64,000 bases of DNA, taken from contig JAJZBN010000001.1 in assembly GCA_021798875.1 (NCBI GenBank), positions 83,634-147,633 on the forward strand, written 5' to 3'. The position numbers were made by a program, and so were the translations under genes. Below are positions 45,932 through 55,764 of this stretch, piece after piece (the first letter of the stretch is position 1; each line of letters begins with the position of its first letter). A model generated the notes under the pieces. That model saw only the letters and a program-made list of their open reading frames with translations, did no database searches and was not told the origin of the DNA. The DNA is from a bacterium (GTDB taxonomy: Bacteria > SZUA-79 > Acidulodesulfobacterales > Acidulodesulfobacteraceae).

Positions 45932-47267
45932 TTAAAAATCTCCTTATATAAAGAGAACCTAAAATTACGCAAACTAAAAGACTTAAAGTAAATCCGTATC
46001 CGTAATAATAAGGTCCTAACTGAATTGAAATATATGTAAAAATAAAATTAAGAATAAAAAAAAGCGCTGTAATAAAAAGCGAAAAATTTCTTTTATCGAA
46101 ATAAAACAAAAATCCGATTAATACCAATAATATTTGAAGCAGCATGGTTCCAAGCAAAAGCACATGAAATAATGGAATATAAACATAAGAAATATGGAAA
46201 AAATCAAATATAATGTTATTAGCAAGGATTATCAATATATCGGCAATAGCCTGTATTCTTATAACATCAAAAAAAACGCTTCTTGCCGATAAAATCATCT
46301 TATTGCCTGCTTCATATATTTCTTCCAACGTTTTGCCCTCCGTTATGGCATTGTAATATGCAGAATAATATCCTGCAAATTCCCCTTCCAGTTTTAGAAA
46401 AAAAACGGCCATTCCCGGCATCATAGAAATATATGCCAAAAAAACTGGAGCATCGTAAACTACAGAAGCTCTTAAATGACTAAATACATTGCTGCCGGTT
46501 AAAGGAGAAAGCCAAAACATAAACTTATCTATCCATAAACCCGCATTATAAAAAAAACCTGTTAATATTAAAGTAAAATAAATATTTTTCCCTTTTAAAA
46601 AATCAAAAGAAAAAAGTTTATCGGAAGGATAACTGTTTATTATGGAAGCTATCATAGAAATAAATATTAACGCTTGACCTGCAAAAAAAGCAAGCATAAG
46701 ATAATCGAGTCCAAGATGCCCAAAAAAATAAACTATTGCAATTGTTAAAGAATAGCCTAAAATAAATGAATAAACTATTAAATTATAACTTTTTAATCCG
46801 GTAAGCATTGAAGCGGCTACCCATTCTCCGCATAAAACTACGAACGAAAGAAGCGAAACTAAAGTATAAAAAGAGGATACTGAATGAAAAAGATATATGC
46901 TTAAAGGAAGATATATTATAAAAGCTAAAATCATGTTTAAAAGAGCCGCAGTTAAAAAATTTGGCAATATGCTTTTATACTCTTTCGCAAAAATTGTATC
47001 TGCCGTAAAACGAGATATATAAAATTGAAAAGCTCCGGAAAGTATAAGGCTTAAAGCTATAAGATAAATAATGGAAGTTTGAAAATCTGCGACTATTTTG
47101 TCGTTTTTCAAAATGATTTCGGCAATATAAGATGCAAACATAATGCTGAAAATCGATATAATCCAAGATCCGGAACTTAAAAACGCAGAATAAGCAAAAG
47201 TTTGAATCAGTGAGGATAAACTTTTTTTAGCTAATTTTTTTCTTAGTTCAAAAGCTATTCCAGCCAT
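45897..47267 (-). CDS. pelG: PelG Wzx-like membrane transporter
   Basis: 456 aa with about 12 transmembrane segments throughout. MAGIAFELRKKL at the start and AYSAFLSSGSWI are typical for PelG. With PelD, PelE and PelF it forms the inner-membrane synthase that polymerises and exports Pel. Gap to pelF is 5 nt. Confidence 0.9.
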   Translation of the reverse strand: MAGIAFELRKKLAKKSLSSLIQTFAYSAFLSSGSWIISIFSIMFASYIAEIILKNDKIVADFQTSIIYLIALSLILSGAFQFYISRFTADTIFAKEYKSILPNFLTAALLNMILAFIIYLPLSIYLFHSVSSFYTLVSLLSFVVLCGEWVAASMLTGLKSYNLIVYSFILGYSLTIAIVYFFGHLGLDYLMLAFFAGQALIFISMIASIINSYPSDKLFSFDFLKGKNIYFTLILTGFFYNAGLWIDKFMFWLSPLTGSNVFSHLRASVVYDAPVFLAYISMMPGMAVFFLKLEGEFAGYYSAYYNAITEGKTLEEIYEAGNKMILSARSVFFDVIRIQAIADILIILANNIIFDFFHISYVYIPLFHVLLLGTMLLQILLVLIGFLFYFDKRNFSLFITALFFILNFIFTYISIQLGPYYYGYGFTLSLLVCVILGSLYIRRFLNEIHYFTYMFI

Positions 47268-47272
47268 TTTTA

Positions 47273-48811
47273 TTAAGACGCCTCTTCGTACAGATGATTA
47301 TAATTTTCAAGCATACTTTCAATTGAATAATATCTTTTTACTCTTTCTAATGCAGCAGACTGGGCTTTTCTCCATTTTTGTTCGTCGGTCAAAAACTCTA
47401 CGTAATTTTTTGCAATAATGTGCGGATTGGCTATGGGGACTATTTCCCCTGCTTTGCCTATAGCCATATCTTCTTCGTCTAAACCGCCGTTTATAAGCTG
47501 AGAGCATGCTCCTACATCTGTGCAAATTGCCGGAACGCCGGCGCCAAATCCTTCCAGAACCACTAACGGCATGCCTTCACTTATAGAAGTTAGCGTTAAA
47601 AGTCCTATTTGCGGCAAAATATCGTAAATATTTTTAAAACCGAGGAATAAACAATTAGATTCCATATTCAACATAGCCACCATATCTTTACACTCTTTTA
47701 CGTAATCTTCGTCTTCTTCCTCAGGGCCTACAATCCACCCCTGTATTTTATTATTTGCGTCCGTAGCCAATTTTAAGCTTTTGATAAATGTCTTTACGTC
47801 TTTTATTTGAACTACGCGACCAATAAGCGCCACGACTTTAGGTATTTCTTTTTTTCTTTGTTTAAGTAACAAAGACAGTTTTTTAATATCTACTCCGTTA
47901 GGTATGACATGCGTTTTGTTTGAATCTGCTCCGAAATTAATTTGAAATTTCTTTGCATCGTTAAACAGGGACAAAATATTGTCAGCCGTAGTATAGGAAA
48001 ATTTCCCTAAAGTTTCAAAAAATTTTATCCATACATTTTTTAAATGCTCGGCATTAAAAAGCGTATTCATAACTGTTTCTTTAACGGAAGCCATATCGCT
48101 GTTAAGTATATCTATTTTTCTTTCTCTGACGTAAATTCCATGTTCTGTAAGAATAAACGGTGTTTTTCTGTTATATTTAAGTATCGACGAAAGAAACCCT
48201 GCGTATCCTGTTGAAGGACTGTGGACTATTTCAAAGGATGGAATTTCGATGGCAATATTTGCTATTTTCCATATAGGCGCATGAATATTTCTAATAGTCC
48301 AAAAATAATCCGTAAAAGACATATCATAAGCAAATTCTAAATACTCTTCCTCTATAAATTCCCATGACTTTCTGCTTTGCAAAAAAAAATGTTTGTTTAT
48401 AAAATTAAGATAAAAATCTAAGGATTTAATTTTATCCGGAAAATCGGATGTAATTTGTGAGTTAAATTGTACATGCATACTTTTAATAAAATTCAATTTT
48501 TCGGAAAGCGTTTTTTTTTCTGATGGATTTATTTTTTTTAGAAACGAATATTTCCGGTTTTGCTCATCAATATCCTCGAATAAATATGATGCGGAGATAT
48601 AAACAAGGTTATCGGGTATGTCATATTTAAGTCCTTTATAGTCGTTTTTGCTGGCCCCCATAAAAACAACCCCGAAATTAATATCCGGCAACCCCTTTAT
48701 AATTTGATAAATCCAAGTGGACACGCCACCTCTTACGTAAGGAAATGTTCCTTCGCAAACAAACAAGACTTTGATAGGTTTATTTTTATTTTCTATTATT
48801 AATCTTTCCAT
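47273..48811 (-). CDS. pelF: PelF glycosyltransferase (GT4)
   Basis: 512 aa, cytoplasmic. VLFVCEGTFPYVRGGVSTWI near the N-terminus, HVIPNGVD, a nucleotide-binding VALIGRVVQIKD and GWIVGPEEEDEDY, and the GT4 EX7E site in SISEGMPLVVLEGFG. PelF uses a UDP-sugar to build the GalNAc/GlcNAc-type Pel polymer. It overlaps pelE by 13 nt. Confidence 0.93.
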   Translation of the reverse strand: MERLIIENKNKPIKVLFVCEGTFPYVRGGVSTWIYQIIKGLPDINFGVVFMGASKNDYKGLKYDIPDNLVYISASYLFEDIDEQNRKYSFLKKINPSEKKTLSEKLNFIKSMHVQFNSQITSDFPDKIKSLDFYLNFINKHFFLQSRKSWEFIEEEYLEFAYDMSFTDYFWTIRNIHAPIWKIANIAIEIPSFEIVHSPSTGYAGFLSSILKYNRKTPFILTEHGIYVRERKIDILNSDMASVKETVMNTLFNAEHLKNVWIKFFETLGKFSYTTADNILSLFNDAKKFQINFGADSNKTHVIPNGVDIKKLSLLLKQRKKEIPKVVALIGRVVQIKDVKTFIKSLKLATDANNKIQGWIVGPEEEDEDYVKECKDMVAMLNMESNCLFLGFKNIYDILPQIGLLTLTSISEGMPLVVLEGFGAGVPAICTDVGACSQLINGGLDEEDMAIGKAGEIVPIANPHIIAKNYVEFLTDEQKWRKAQSAALERVKRYYSIESMLENYNHLYEEAS

Positions 48812-49791
48812 AAATCTACAATATTTTTAAGCTTATTATTAAGCGTACTCATTTTAATATTTTCAAATAACCTTTTTGATTCCGAATATTTTTTTTCGTT
48901 AAAATATATCTCTGCCATATAGGGTATGGTTTTATCTTTAAAATAATCAAATCGTAAAGATTCCATAAAATATTTCTGGGCTTGCTCTATATCCTTCAAT
49001 TTTAAACTGATTTTGCCGAGCAGAAAAAAATTTTCGAATTTTTTATAATTTTCCTTTATTGACTCAAGCGCATACTGCTTAGATTTTTTTAAATTATAAT
49101 CGTCGAATTCGTTATCGGAAATATTTTTATAGACGGATTCCCAGTACAATTTTGCTAAATCTAAATATATTTCTCCTTTATTATTTTTATCGTTAAAATC
49201 GTTTAAATATTTTTTCAATTCCATTATTTTATTATTTATATCTTTTTCAATCTTTGAAAGCAGTCCAAAAGCCAAAAGCCTTATCTCGTCTTGAGGATTA
49301 TAAAGGCTTCGTTTGACAAATTTATATGACAAAGCCGGCGATTTATTAATAAGATATAGTAAAGAAGATTGCTGTAGGCTTGCCGGAACTTTTGCATCTG
49401 TCAGCCTTGATACGACTGAGCCTTCTCCATATTGCCTTCCTGTAACGGACATTATTTTATGTCCTATTTCATATTCAGTATCTATGTGAAATATTTCAGA
49501 TTTTTCAAGATGCGTTCGTTTCAAAATTAAATATAAAATTAAAAACCCCAAAAATTCAAAAATTGAAATAAAAAAATATAAAAAAAAGAAAATAACTACT
49601 GTTAGATAGTTTTTCTTATATCTTTCCGCAGGTATTAAGATATAAGAGGCATATGCAAGAGATATAGCCGAACAAGCATTTAAAAAAATAAAAAAATATA
49701 TTGAATCAAAATAGCCGTGACTGTAAATAATTGAGATAATTGCCAATATTTCGAATGCCAACGATAAAAATATAAAAAGTATTTTTATCAT
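48799..49791 (-). CDS. pelE: PelE inner-membrane TPR protein
   Basis: 330 aa. Two to three membrane helices at the N-terminus (about 1-100) and a helical TPR-like C-terminal half (ENYKKFENFFLLGKISLKL). PelE links PelD and PelF in the synthase complex. Position between pelD and pelF, with 4- and 13-nt overlaps, supports the call. Confidence 0.82.
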   Translation of the reverse strand: MIKILFIFLSLAFEILAIISIIYSHGYFDSIYFFIFLNACSAISLAYASYILIPAERYKKNYLTVVIFFFLYFFISIFEFLGFLILYLILKRTHLEKSEIFHIDTEYEIGHKIMSVTGRQYGEGSVVSRLTDAKVPASLQQSSLLYLINKSPALSYKFVKRSLYNPQDEIRLLAFGLLSKIEKDINNKIMELKKYLNDFNDKNNKGEIYLDLAKLYWESVYKNISDNEFDDYNLKKSKQYALESIKENYKKFENFFLLGKISLKLKDIEQAQKYFMESLRFDYFKDKTIPYMAEIYFNEKKYSESKRLFENIKMSTLNNKLKNIVDLWKD

Positions 49792-51056
49792 TTTTTTTCC
49801 GCGACTATAAAATCAATTAATTCTGCCGGTTCTTTATCGATTTGAAAAATTTCCTGTCTTAAATCTTTATAAAAAGTTTCACCGAACCTGTCTATGATGC
49901 CACGGCTTATCCTGCTTATAAAACTTTTACAACCAGATTTTGGCGTAAAAGGTAAAATGATTATTACAATTTTATAGTTATCGACAGCCTCAATCATATC
50001 GAGATTTCGCACCCTGTCTTCCATAATAGAATAAAAATCTTTCGAATGCTTATCATCTTTCACATAAAAAGCTACAATAGAACTTTCTATTTTAAACTTT
50101 TCCCAAATCTTATGCAGTCTTTCAATTTCTAGCAAAAAATCTATATCGAATATTTCTATGAATTTTTTTGTTTTATTGCTTAAGCCTTTTACATTTTTTA
50201 AATTTTCAAAAAAATAAAACATAAAAAGATATATAAGCAACAAATTTTCTTTGTTATATTCGACAAAAGCAATATCTTTAATTAAGAAAACCGCTTCTAA
50301 ATTATCCGAATTAAAAACTGGTATTACCGCAAGATATTCGGAATGTTTATTTTCATCCTTTTTTAATAATGAAGGAAGATAAGTAAGCGTTTTTTCTCTA
50401 AATGATTCTTCTAAAAGATAGTCTTTTAATTCAAATTTTACCGGTTCTCCTATATCGCCGACATCTTCATATTTTTCGTTAGATTTATTTTTTATAAAAA
50501 GCGACGCCCTTTCAATTTTAAACAGCTGCGACAGTATATTGACCATTTCTGAATAAGGTTTTTCACCGTAAGCAAACAATTTTTTAATATCCTGTATCAT
50601 ACCTCTGACTGTAACTTGTTTAGTAACATAGCTTTTCTCAATCTGATCGAACGAAAGTTTTAAGAAATAAAAATTTTTCCTCAACTCGTTAAATTTTTCC
50701 TCAACGTATTCGCTTTTTTCTTCGGCTTTTTTTACATTACGATTCCAATAAAAATAAAATTCTCCAAAAATTAGGACCATTAACAGATTAAACAAAAAGA
50801 AATGAGTAGGAAAAGATGGATAAAAATATAATAATATCGGCAAAGACAAAATTAAAGATATTAAACCTGCCGCAATACCGTAAAACAAAGTTATTACCGT
50901 CAAGAATATTAAAAAATAGTTTACGGTTCCTTTTAATCCAAGAGGATTATGTTTATTTAGAAAATATCCTGCAATTACGACGGCCGCAAAAAAAATGAAT
51001 ATTTCAACAGTTAATATTTTTATATTTACGTCTCTATAATTTACCTTAAATTTCAT
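49788..51056 (-). CDS. pelD: PelD c-di-GMP receptor
   Basis: 422 aa. Four N-terminal membrane helices (about 15-110), a coiled-coil stretch (115-150), a GAF domain (about 165-285) and a degenerate GGDEF domain (about 300-420). The I-site is visible as R350-N-L-D353, in the same context as the RGLD of Pseudomonas PelD, followed by VIIILPFTP in place of an active GGDEF loop. PelD binds c-di-GMP to switch on Pel polymerisation. First gene of the operon. Confidence 0.88.
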   Translation of the reverse strand: MKFKVNYRDVNIKILTVEIFIFFAAVVIAGYFLNKHNPLGLKGTVNYFLIFLTVITLFYGIAAGLISLILSLPILLYFYPSFPTHFFLFNLLMVLIFGEFYFYWNRNVKKAEEKSEYVEEKFNELRKNFYFLKLSFDQIEKSYVTKQVTVRGMIQDIKKLFAYGEKPYSEMVNILSQLFKIERASLFIKNKSNEKYEDVGDIGEPVKFELKDYLLEESFREKTLTYLPSLLKKDENKHSEYLAVIPVFNSDNLEAVFLIKDIAFVEYNKENLLLIYLFMFYFFENLKNVKGLSNKTKKFIEIFDIDFLLEIERLHKIWEKFKIESSIVAFYVKDDKHSKDFYSIMEDRVRNLDMIEAVDNYKIVIIILPFTPKSGCKSFISRISRGIIDRFGETFYKDLRQEIFQIDKEPAELIDFIVAEKK

Positions 51057-51378
51057 TAAATTTTTTATTTATATTTGAAACATTTATAATTTACCTGTAT
51101 TTTTAAATAAAATATATAAAATATATTAACTTAATTTTTAAAATTTAATGTTAGTTTGAATTATAAATAATAAAAATTTTAATAATTTTATAATAAACGT
51201 TACTAATAGTCAATATATGCATTGCAAGTTATTACAAGGTAAAAGTTTTTGAAAATAATTTTATTGGTTTGTAGCTACGATAAAATTTGACTTTATAAAA
51301 TTTATACAGCAAAATAGATAAATGTTTTTGTAATAATTAAGCAAATTAATAATAATAAAAAAATTGAAAGTTTTAAAA
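51057..51378. other. Divergent intergenic region (pel / cbiB)
   Basis: About 320 nt, extremely AT-rich, with no gene or hairpin that I can support. It must hold the promoter of the pel operon (leftwards) and of cbiB (rightwards). No clear -35/-10 pair could be chosen with confidence. Confidence 0.35.
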
Positions 51379-52437
51379 ATGAATATTATTTTTATATTTT
51401 TTATAGCACCATTAGCATTTATTGTCGAATACTTAACGGGATACTTAAGGTATAAGTCGCACCCTTTGAATATAATTGGTTTAATAGCCGTGTTTTTAAA
51501 AAAAAAGTTTTATAAGCTTTCAACAGGTATAATTTCTGGAATTTTTTTTAACGTTGCAACAATTATATCTGTTTCAATATTATTTTTATTTTCAGGTTTA
51601 TTAATTTATCTATTGTCAGATGTATTATTCTATATTTTTTGCGTTTATATCCTTTCCTCTTTTCTTTCCTCGGGAGGACTAAAACATGAAGCGTTAAAAA
51701 TATATAAAATGCTTAAAACCGACGATATAAACGGCGCAAGAGAAAATCTTTCTTCCCTTGCCGGCAGAGATAACAAAAACCTTAATCCGTCGGAAATTTC
51801 AAGAGCAGTCGTTGAATCGGTTTCCGAAAATACAGGCGACGGGATAGGTTCGGTAATGTTTTATTTTATTGTAGGATTATTAATGGGTTATACTGCAAGC
51901 TTCAACTGCTCAATAGAAATTCAGCACGAAAAGGTCGCGGCAGCTATATTTTTAGGGCTTTTATCGGCTGTAATTTATAAAACGGTTAATCTGCTTGACT
52001 CAATCGTTGGATATAAGAATGAAGAATACGAGAAATTCGGTAAATTTTCGGCGCGCTTAGACGATGTATTAAATTTTATTCCCTTTAGAATTACAGCTTT
52101 ATTCATGATTTTATCTACACTTATTTTAAGTATTACTTTAAATAAATATAACGCAAAAGATGCAGTTTTATCTTTTATAAAATTCAGGAAAAATCATCCA
52201 AGTCCCAATGGCGGACAGCTCGAGTCCGTTACCGCCGGCGCCCTGAATATCAAGTTGGGCGGCGTAAACTATTACGGCGGCGTCGAAAGCAGAAGACCCG
52301 TTATAGGATTTGAAAACTATAAGAACCCTAATGCGGAAGATATAATAGAAACCGTAAAGATAATGGAACTGTCGTCTGTAATTATTGCAGTTTTTTATAC
52401 GGCGGTATTGATTATAATCTATAATCGTATTGCATAA
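51379..52437 (+). CDS. cbiB: Adenosylcobinamide-phosphate synthase CbiB/CobD
   Basis: 352 aa, polytopic. Attaches aminopropanol phosphate to adenosylcobyric acid in cobalamin synthesis. The blocks ISRAVVESVSENTGDGIG, LLDSIVGYKNEEYEKFG, SARLDDVLNFIPFRI and HPSPNGGQLESVTAGALNIKLGG are diagnostic. The ATG at 51379 is preferred to a TTG at 51364. No other cobalamin genes are adjacent. Confidence 0.92.
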   Translation: MNIIFIFFIAPLAFIVEYLTGYLRYKSHPLNIIGLIAVFLKKKFYKLSTGIISGIFFNVATIISVSILFLFSGLLIYLLSDVLFYIFCVYILSSFLSSGGLKHEALKIYKMLKTDDINGARENLSSLAGRDNKNLNPSEISRAVVESVSENTGDGIGSVMFYFIVGLLMGYTASFNCSIEIQHEKVAAAIFLGLLSAVIYKTVNLLDSIVGYKNEEYEKFGKFSARLDDVLNFIPFRITALFMILSTLILSITLNKYNAKDAVLSFIKFRKNHPSPNGGQLESVTAGALNIKLGGVNYYGGVESRRPVIGFENYKNPNAEDIIETVKIMELSSVIIAVFYTAVLIIIYNRIA

Positions 52438-52454
52438 TTGCGGTTTTTGTTTCG

Positions 52455-53624
52455 TTAAAAAATATCATGAATATTTTGCCACGAAACAATGTTTATATCT
52501 TTATATTTTTTAGATTCTTTTCCTCCGTATATAAGATATTTTTCTACCTCTGCACCTGTTAAATCGCTTAAGGCATTCATATTTTTAAAAAAGTCTTGGT
52601 TTATAGTCTGCGACAGTTTAGCCTCTATCGATTTTAATTTTATACCTTCATCGAAAATAAAATCTATTTCGTAACCTTTGGTATCTCTTAAAAAGTATAT
52701 GTTTTCGTCCATCCCCTTATTATAAAGCGTTTTTAAAAGTTCCGAAAAAACAAAAGTTTCAAAAATCTGCCCTTTTAGCGGATGAACGTCTATATGTTCT
52801 TTATTTCTTATGCCGAGAAGATAGCACAAAAGACCTGTATCAATAAAATAAAGTTTAGGAGATTTTATAAACCTTTTGCCGTAATTTTTGTAGTATGTAT
52901 TGGAAAATTTTATAATATAGCTTGTTTCGAGTAACGACAGCCATTGCTTTATGGTATTATGCGAAAGGCCGCAATCGTTTCCTATAGACGACAAATTTAC
53001 GACTTGTCCGGTTCTGGAAGCGCATATTTTCAAAAATAGTTCGAATTTATTTAAATCGGAAATGCGAAGCAAATCCCTTATATCCTTTTCTAAATAGGTA
53101 GATACGTAAAAACCGTAATTTTCGGAAGGATTAAGATTTGAGTTATAAACGTTAGGATAAAAACCTTTATACATAAATTCGTATAATTCGGAAGGAACTT
53201 CATATCCGCCTTGTTCGTATTCTTTAAGTTCAAAAACGGATAAAGGCAAAAGATGAAGAATTGCCGTTCTTCCGGCAAGAGATTGAGATATAGCCGACAA
53301 AAGCAGAATATTTTGGCTTCCAGTTATTATAAATTCCCCCGGCATTTTATGTTCATCGACTATTACCTGCAAGTATGAAAGCAGTTCAGGCACCCTCTGA
53401 ATTTCGTCTATTACGGCGCCATTTGAAAATTTGCCGAAAAAACCTCTTGGATCGTCAGACGCAAATATTCTTGTTTCAGGATCTTCCAAATTGACGTATT
53501 CTTTTGTAGGAAACAGAGATTTACATAAAGTCGTTTTTCCGGACTGCCTTGGTCCTGTTATAGTTATTACGGGATAATGTTTAGATAATTCTATAATTTT
53601 TGAGGATGATTCTCTTTTTATCAT
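52455..53624 (-). CDS. AAA ATPase with DUF4143 domain
   Basis: 389 aa. Walker A GPRQSGKTT (24-32), Walker B NGAVIDEIQRVPELL (about 67-82), and TGSQN (about 101). The C-terminal half is DUF4143 (LYFIDTGLLCYLLG, FETFVFSELLK, LRDTKGYEIDFIF). These standalone ATPases occur in many prokaryotes, often as mobile or variably present genes; function unknown. Ends convergent with cbiB. Confidence 0.9.
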   Translation of the reverse strand: MIKRESSSKIIELSKHYPVITITGPRQSGKTTLCKSLFPTKEYVNLEDPETRIFASDDPRGFFGKFSNGAVIDEIQRVPELLSYLQVIVDEHKMPGEFIITGSQNILLLSAISQSLAGRTAILHLLPLSVFELKEYEQGGYEVPSELYEFMYKGFYPNVYNSNLNPSENYGFYVSTYLEKDIRDLLRISDLNKFELFLKICASRTGQVVNLSSIGNDCGLSHNTIKQWLSLLETSYIIKFSNTYYKNYGKRFIKSPKLYFIDTGLLCYLLGIRNKEHIDVHPLKGQIFETFVFSELLKTLYNKGMDENIYFLRDTKGYEIDFIFDEGIKLKSIEAKLSQTINQDFFKNMNALSDLTGAEVEKYLIYGGKESKKYKDINIVSWQNIHDIF

Positions 53625-53763
53625 AATATATAAATTATATAACTGTTGGAATAATTTGTAAATATTATTGACAAATTATGCAAAAAATTAGATAAGAAAT
53701 TATTTATAATTCACGGCAGGAATATAATAATACTTTGCACTTTGCAAATATTAAATATAGTTT

Positions 53764-54750
53764 TTATTGTTCTTCGTATATAAAAACTTGGTTTCCGTTT
53801 CCTCGTTTTGCCCTATACATTGCAATATCGGCTTCTTTTATTAATTCATCCGATCTTTTTCCTTTTTGAAAGCCTGATATTCCTATAGACAGTCCAATTT
53901 TTTTTGATTTGCCGTCGTTATTCAAAATAAAATTATCTAATTTTTCGTTAAAATTGTCGTCGGACATAATCATTTTTAATTTTTCTTTAAAACCGTTATT
54001 AAAATTAAACAAAATTCTATTAGCTACAATTGTAGATCTTTTTGCAGGCGTATTCGGCAATATAACCGTAAATTCGTCTCCTCCGTATCTAAAGGCGGTA
54101 TCTACGTTTTTTCTTATTGCATTATTTAAAGTTTCTCCTGTAAACCTTATAATTTCGTCTCCTGCTTGATGTCCAAGCGTATCGTTTAAATATTTAAAAT
54201 TATTTATATCTATAAATAAAATGGATAAATCATGTCCATATCTGGAACATCTGGATATTTCTTTATCTAATTCTTCGCGAAAAAACCTTGAATTGTATAG
54301 TTTAGAAAGATTATCCATTTTGATTTCATTGGATAAAGACAATTCGAGTTGTATTTCTTTGGTTATATCCCTGACTAAATATAAAGCTCCCTTTATTTCG
54401 CCTAATTCGTTAAAAAGGTCTATTTTTTCGTTTTCAAAATAATGATTTTTGTCTTCCAAATTACATATATTGCATATTTTACATCCCGAAGCTAAATTTC
54501 TGATATATTCCGGAATCGGCTGATTTTTAAACAGATTTTCAAAATAATATATGCGTCTTATATTTTTATATAAAAATTCATTTAAATCTATTTTTAGCAT
54601 AATCGGGGCGGCATCATTATAAAAAACGAGATTTTCTTCTTTATCGACTACGAATGCCCCTTCTTCTAATGAATTAAGAAGATTTTTTATCTCGACGTTT
54701 TTAAGTATATCATTTTCTAAATTTTTATCTTGAAATTCCGCTCTGACCAT
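53764..54750 (-). CDS. PAS-GGDEF diguanylate cyclase
   Basis: 328 aa from the ATG behind GAGGAG; an in-frame ATG 33 nt upstream lacks a ribosome binding site. A PAS-like domain (about 20-130) contains a Cys cluster GCKICNICN that could bind a metal or react with oxidants. The GGDEF domain (about 150-328) has the intact active site RYGGDEF and FIDINNFKYLNDTLGHQAGD. The residue pair before it is K-x-x-D, not the inhibitory R-x-x-D, so product inhibition is probably absent. No membrane helix. Could supply c-di-GMP to PelD. Confidence 0.9.
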   Translation of the reverse strand: MVRAEFQDKNLENDILKNVEIKNLLNSLEEGAFVVDKEENLVFYNDAAPIMLKIDLNEFLYKNIRRIYYFENLFKNQPIPEYIRNLASGCKICNICNLEDKNHYFENEKIDLFNELGEIKGALYLVRDITKEIQLELSLSNEIKMDNLSKLYNSRFFREELDKEISRCSRYGHDLSILFIDINNFKYLNDTLGHQAGDEIIRFTGETLNNAIRKNVDTAFRYGGDEFTVILPNTPAKRSTIVANRILFNFNNGFKEKLKMIMSDDNFNEKLDNFILNNDGKSKKIGLSIGISGFQKGKRSDELIKEADIAMYRAKRGNGNQVFIYEEQ

Positions 54751-54896
54751 ATAACATCTCCTCTCTATATAAATAAAAATCAATAAAATATCAAACTAGT
54801 TAAAAAAATAATATATTATAATAACATTTATTTATTTGAATTTTATGCAAAATATTATTAATTGTCAAGGAATATTTTATTTTATAATTTATTTTA

Positions 54897-55700
54897 TTAT
54901 TTAAAAAACGAAAATTTACTTAAAAAACCGCCGCCGCTTTTATTAATTTTGTTTAAAACCTTTTCGTCTATTTTAACGGTAACATTGAGGTTGCCGTTCT
55001 TTCCTCCGAAAGCTCCTGCATCGCCCATACCTTCAAAGATTATTATATTTTTATCGCCGCCGTTCAAAAGTTCTTTTAAGGAAAAGTTCAGTTTTATTTT
55101 TTCGGAAGTTTTTATCCGCGCCATACCTTTGCATGTTTTGCATTTATACAAGAATATATCGCCGTATCCGTCGCAGTTTCTGCATAATTCCATTACCCCT
55201 GAACTTTTATTTTTAATATTTCCGGTTCCTCGGCATTCGGGACAAGGCATACTCAAAGTTCCTATTTCTTTGCCTTCTCCGTTGCAGGAGGGACATTTTA
55301 TATAGCGTTCTGCCTCTATAATTTTATCGATAAAATACTCCTGCTTTTCTAAATCTTCTTTTATATTTTTGTTCTCTTGAAATTTTTGTTCGATATCGGA
55401 AGTAAAATCCAAAATTAAATTAACGTTTGCTCCGTCTCTAAGCCTCGTTCTGTACGGTTTTACTTTATTTTTCGATTGCAATGCCTTAAAATTTTTATAA
55501 TCTTTTAACTCTTTATCGTATGCGTTTCTTAATGCTTCATTGGAAAGAGTTTTATATGCTTCGTTTATGTCTATAAATTTATCTTGATTTTCGGGATTTT
55601 TATCGGGATGATATATCGAGGCAAGTTTTCTGTAATTGCTTTTAATTAAAGATTCTCCTGCATTTTCGTCCAAACCTAAAATTTCATAAAAATCTTTCAT
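54897..55700 (-). CDS. Short DnaJ-like co-chaperone
   Basis: 267 aa. J domain (1-68) with the HPD motif in ASIYHPDKN, a linker, and a Cys-rich zinc region (CPSCNGEGKE, CPECRGTGNI, CRNCDGYGDI, CKTCKGMARI; about 143-205), then a truncated substrate-binding domain. The G/F region is missing and the protein is much shorter than classical DnaJ (about 370 aa). The zinc region directly follows a helix where DnaJ has its first C-terminal domain. Stimulates a DnaK-type ATPase by inference. Confidence 0.85.
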   Translation of the reverse strand: MKDFYEILGLDENAGESLIKSNYRKLASIYHPDKNPENQDKFIDINEAYKTLSNEALRNAYDKELKDYKNFKALQSKNKVKPYRTRLRDGANVNLILDFTSDIEQKFQENKNIKEDLEKQEYFIDKIIEAERYIKCPSCNGEGKEIGTLSMPCPECRGTGNIKNKSSGVMELCRNCDGYGDIFLYKCKTCKGMARIKTSEKIKLNFSLKELLNGGDKNIIIFEGMGDAGAFGGKNGNLNVTVKIDEKVLNKINKSGGGFLSKFSFFK

Positions 55701-55764
55701 AGTTATTTTTGACGATTTGCAGTTTAATTTTTATTTATTTCTTTATTTTATAATTTAATATCGG

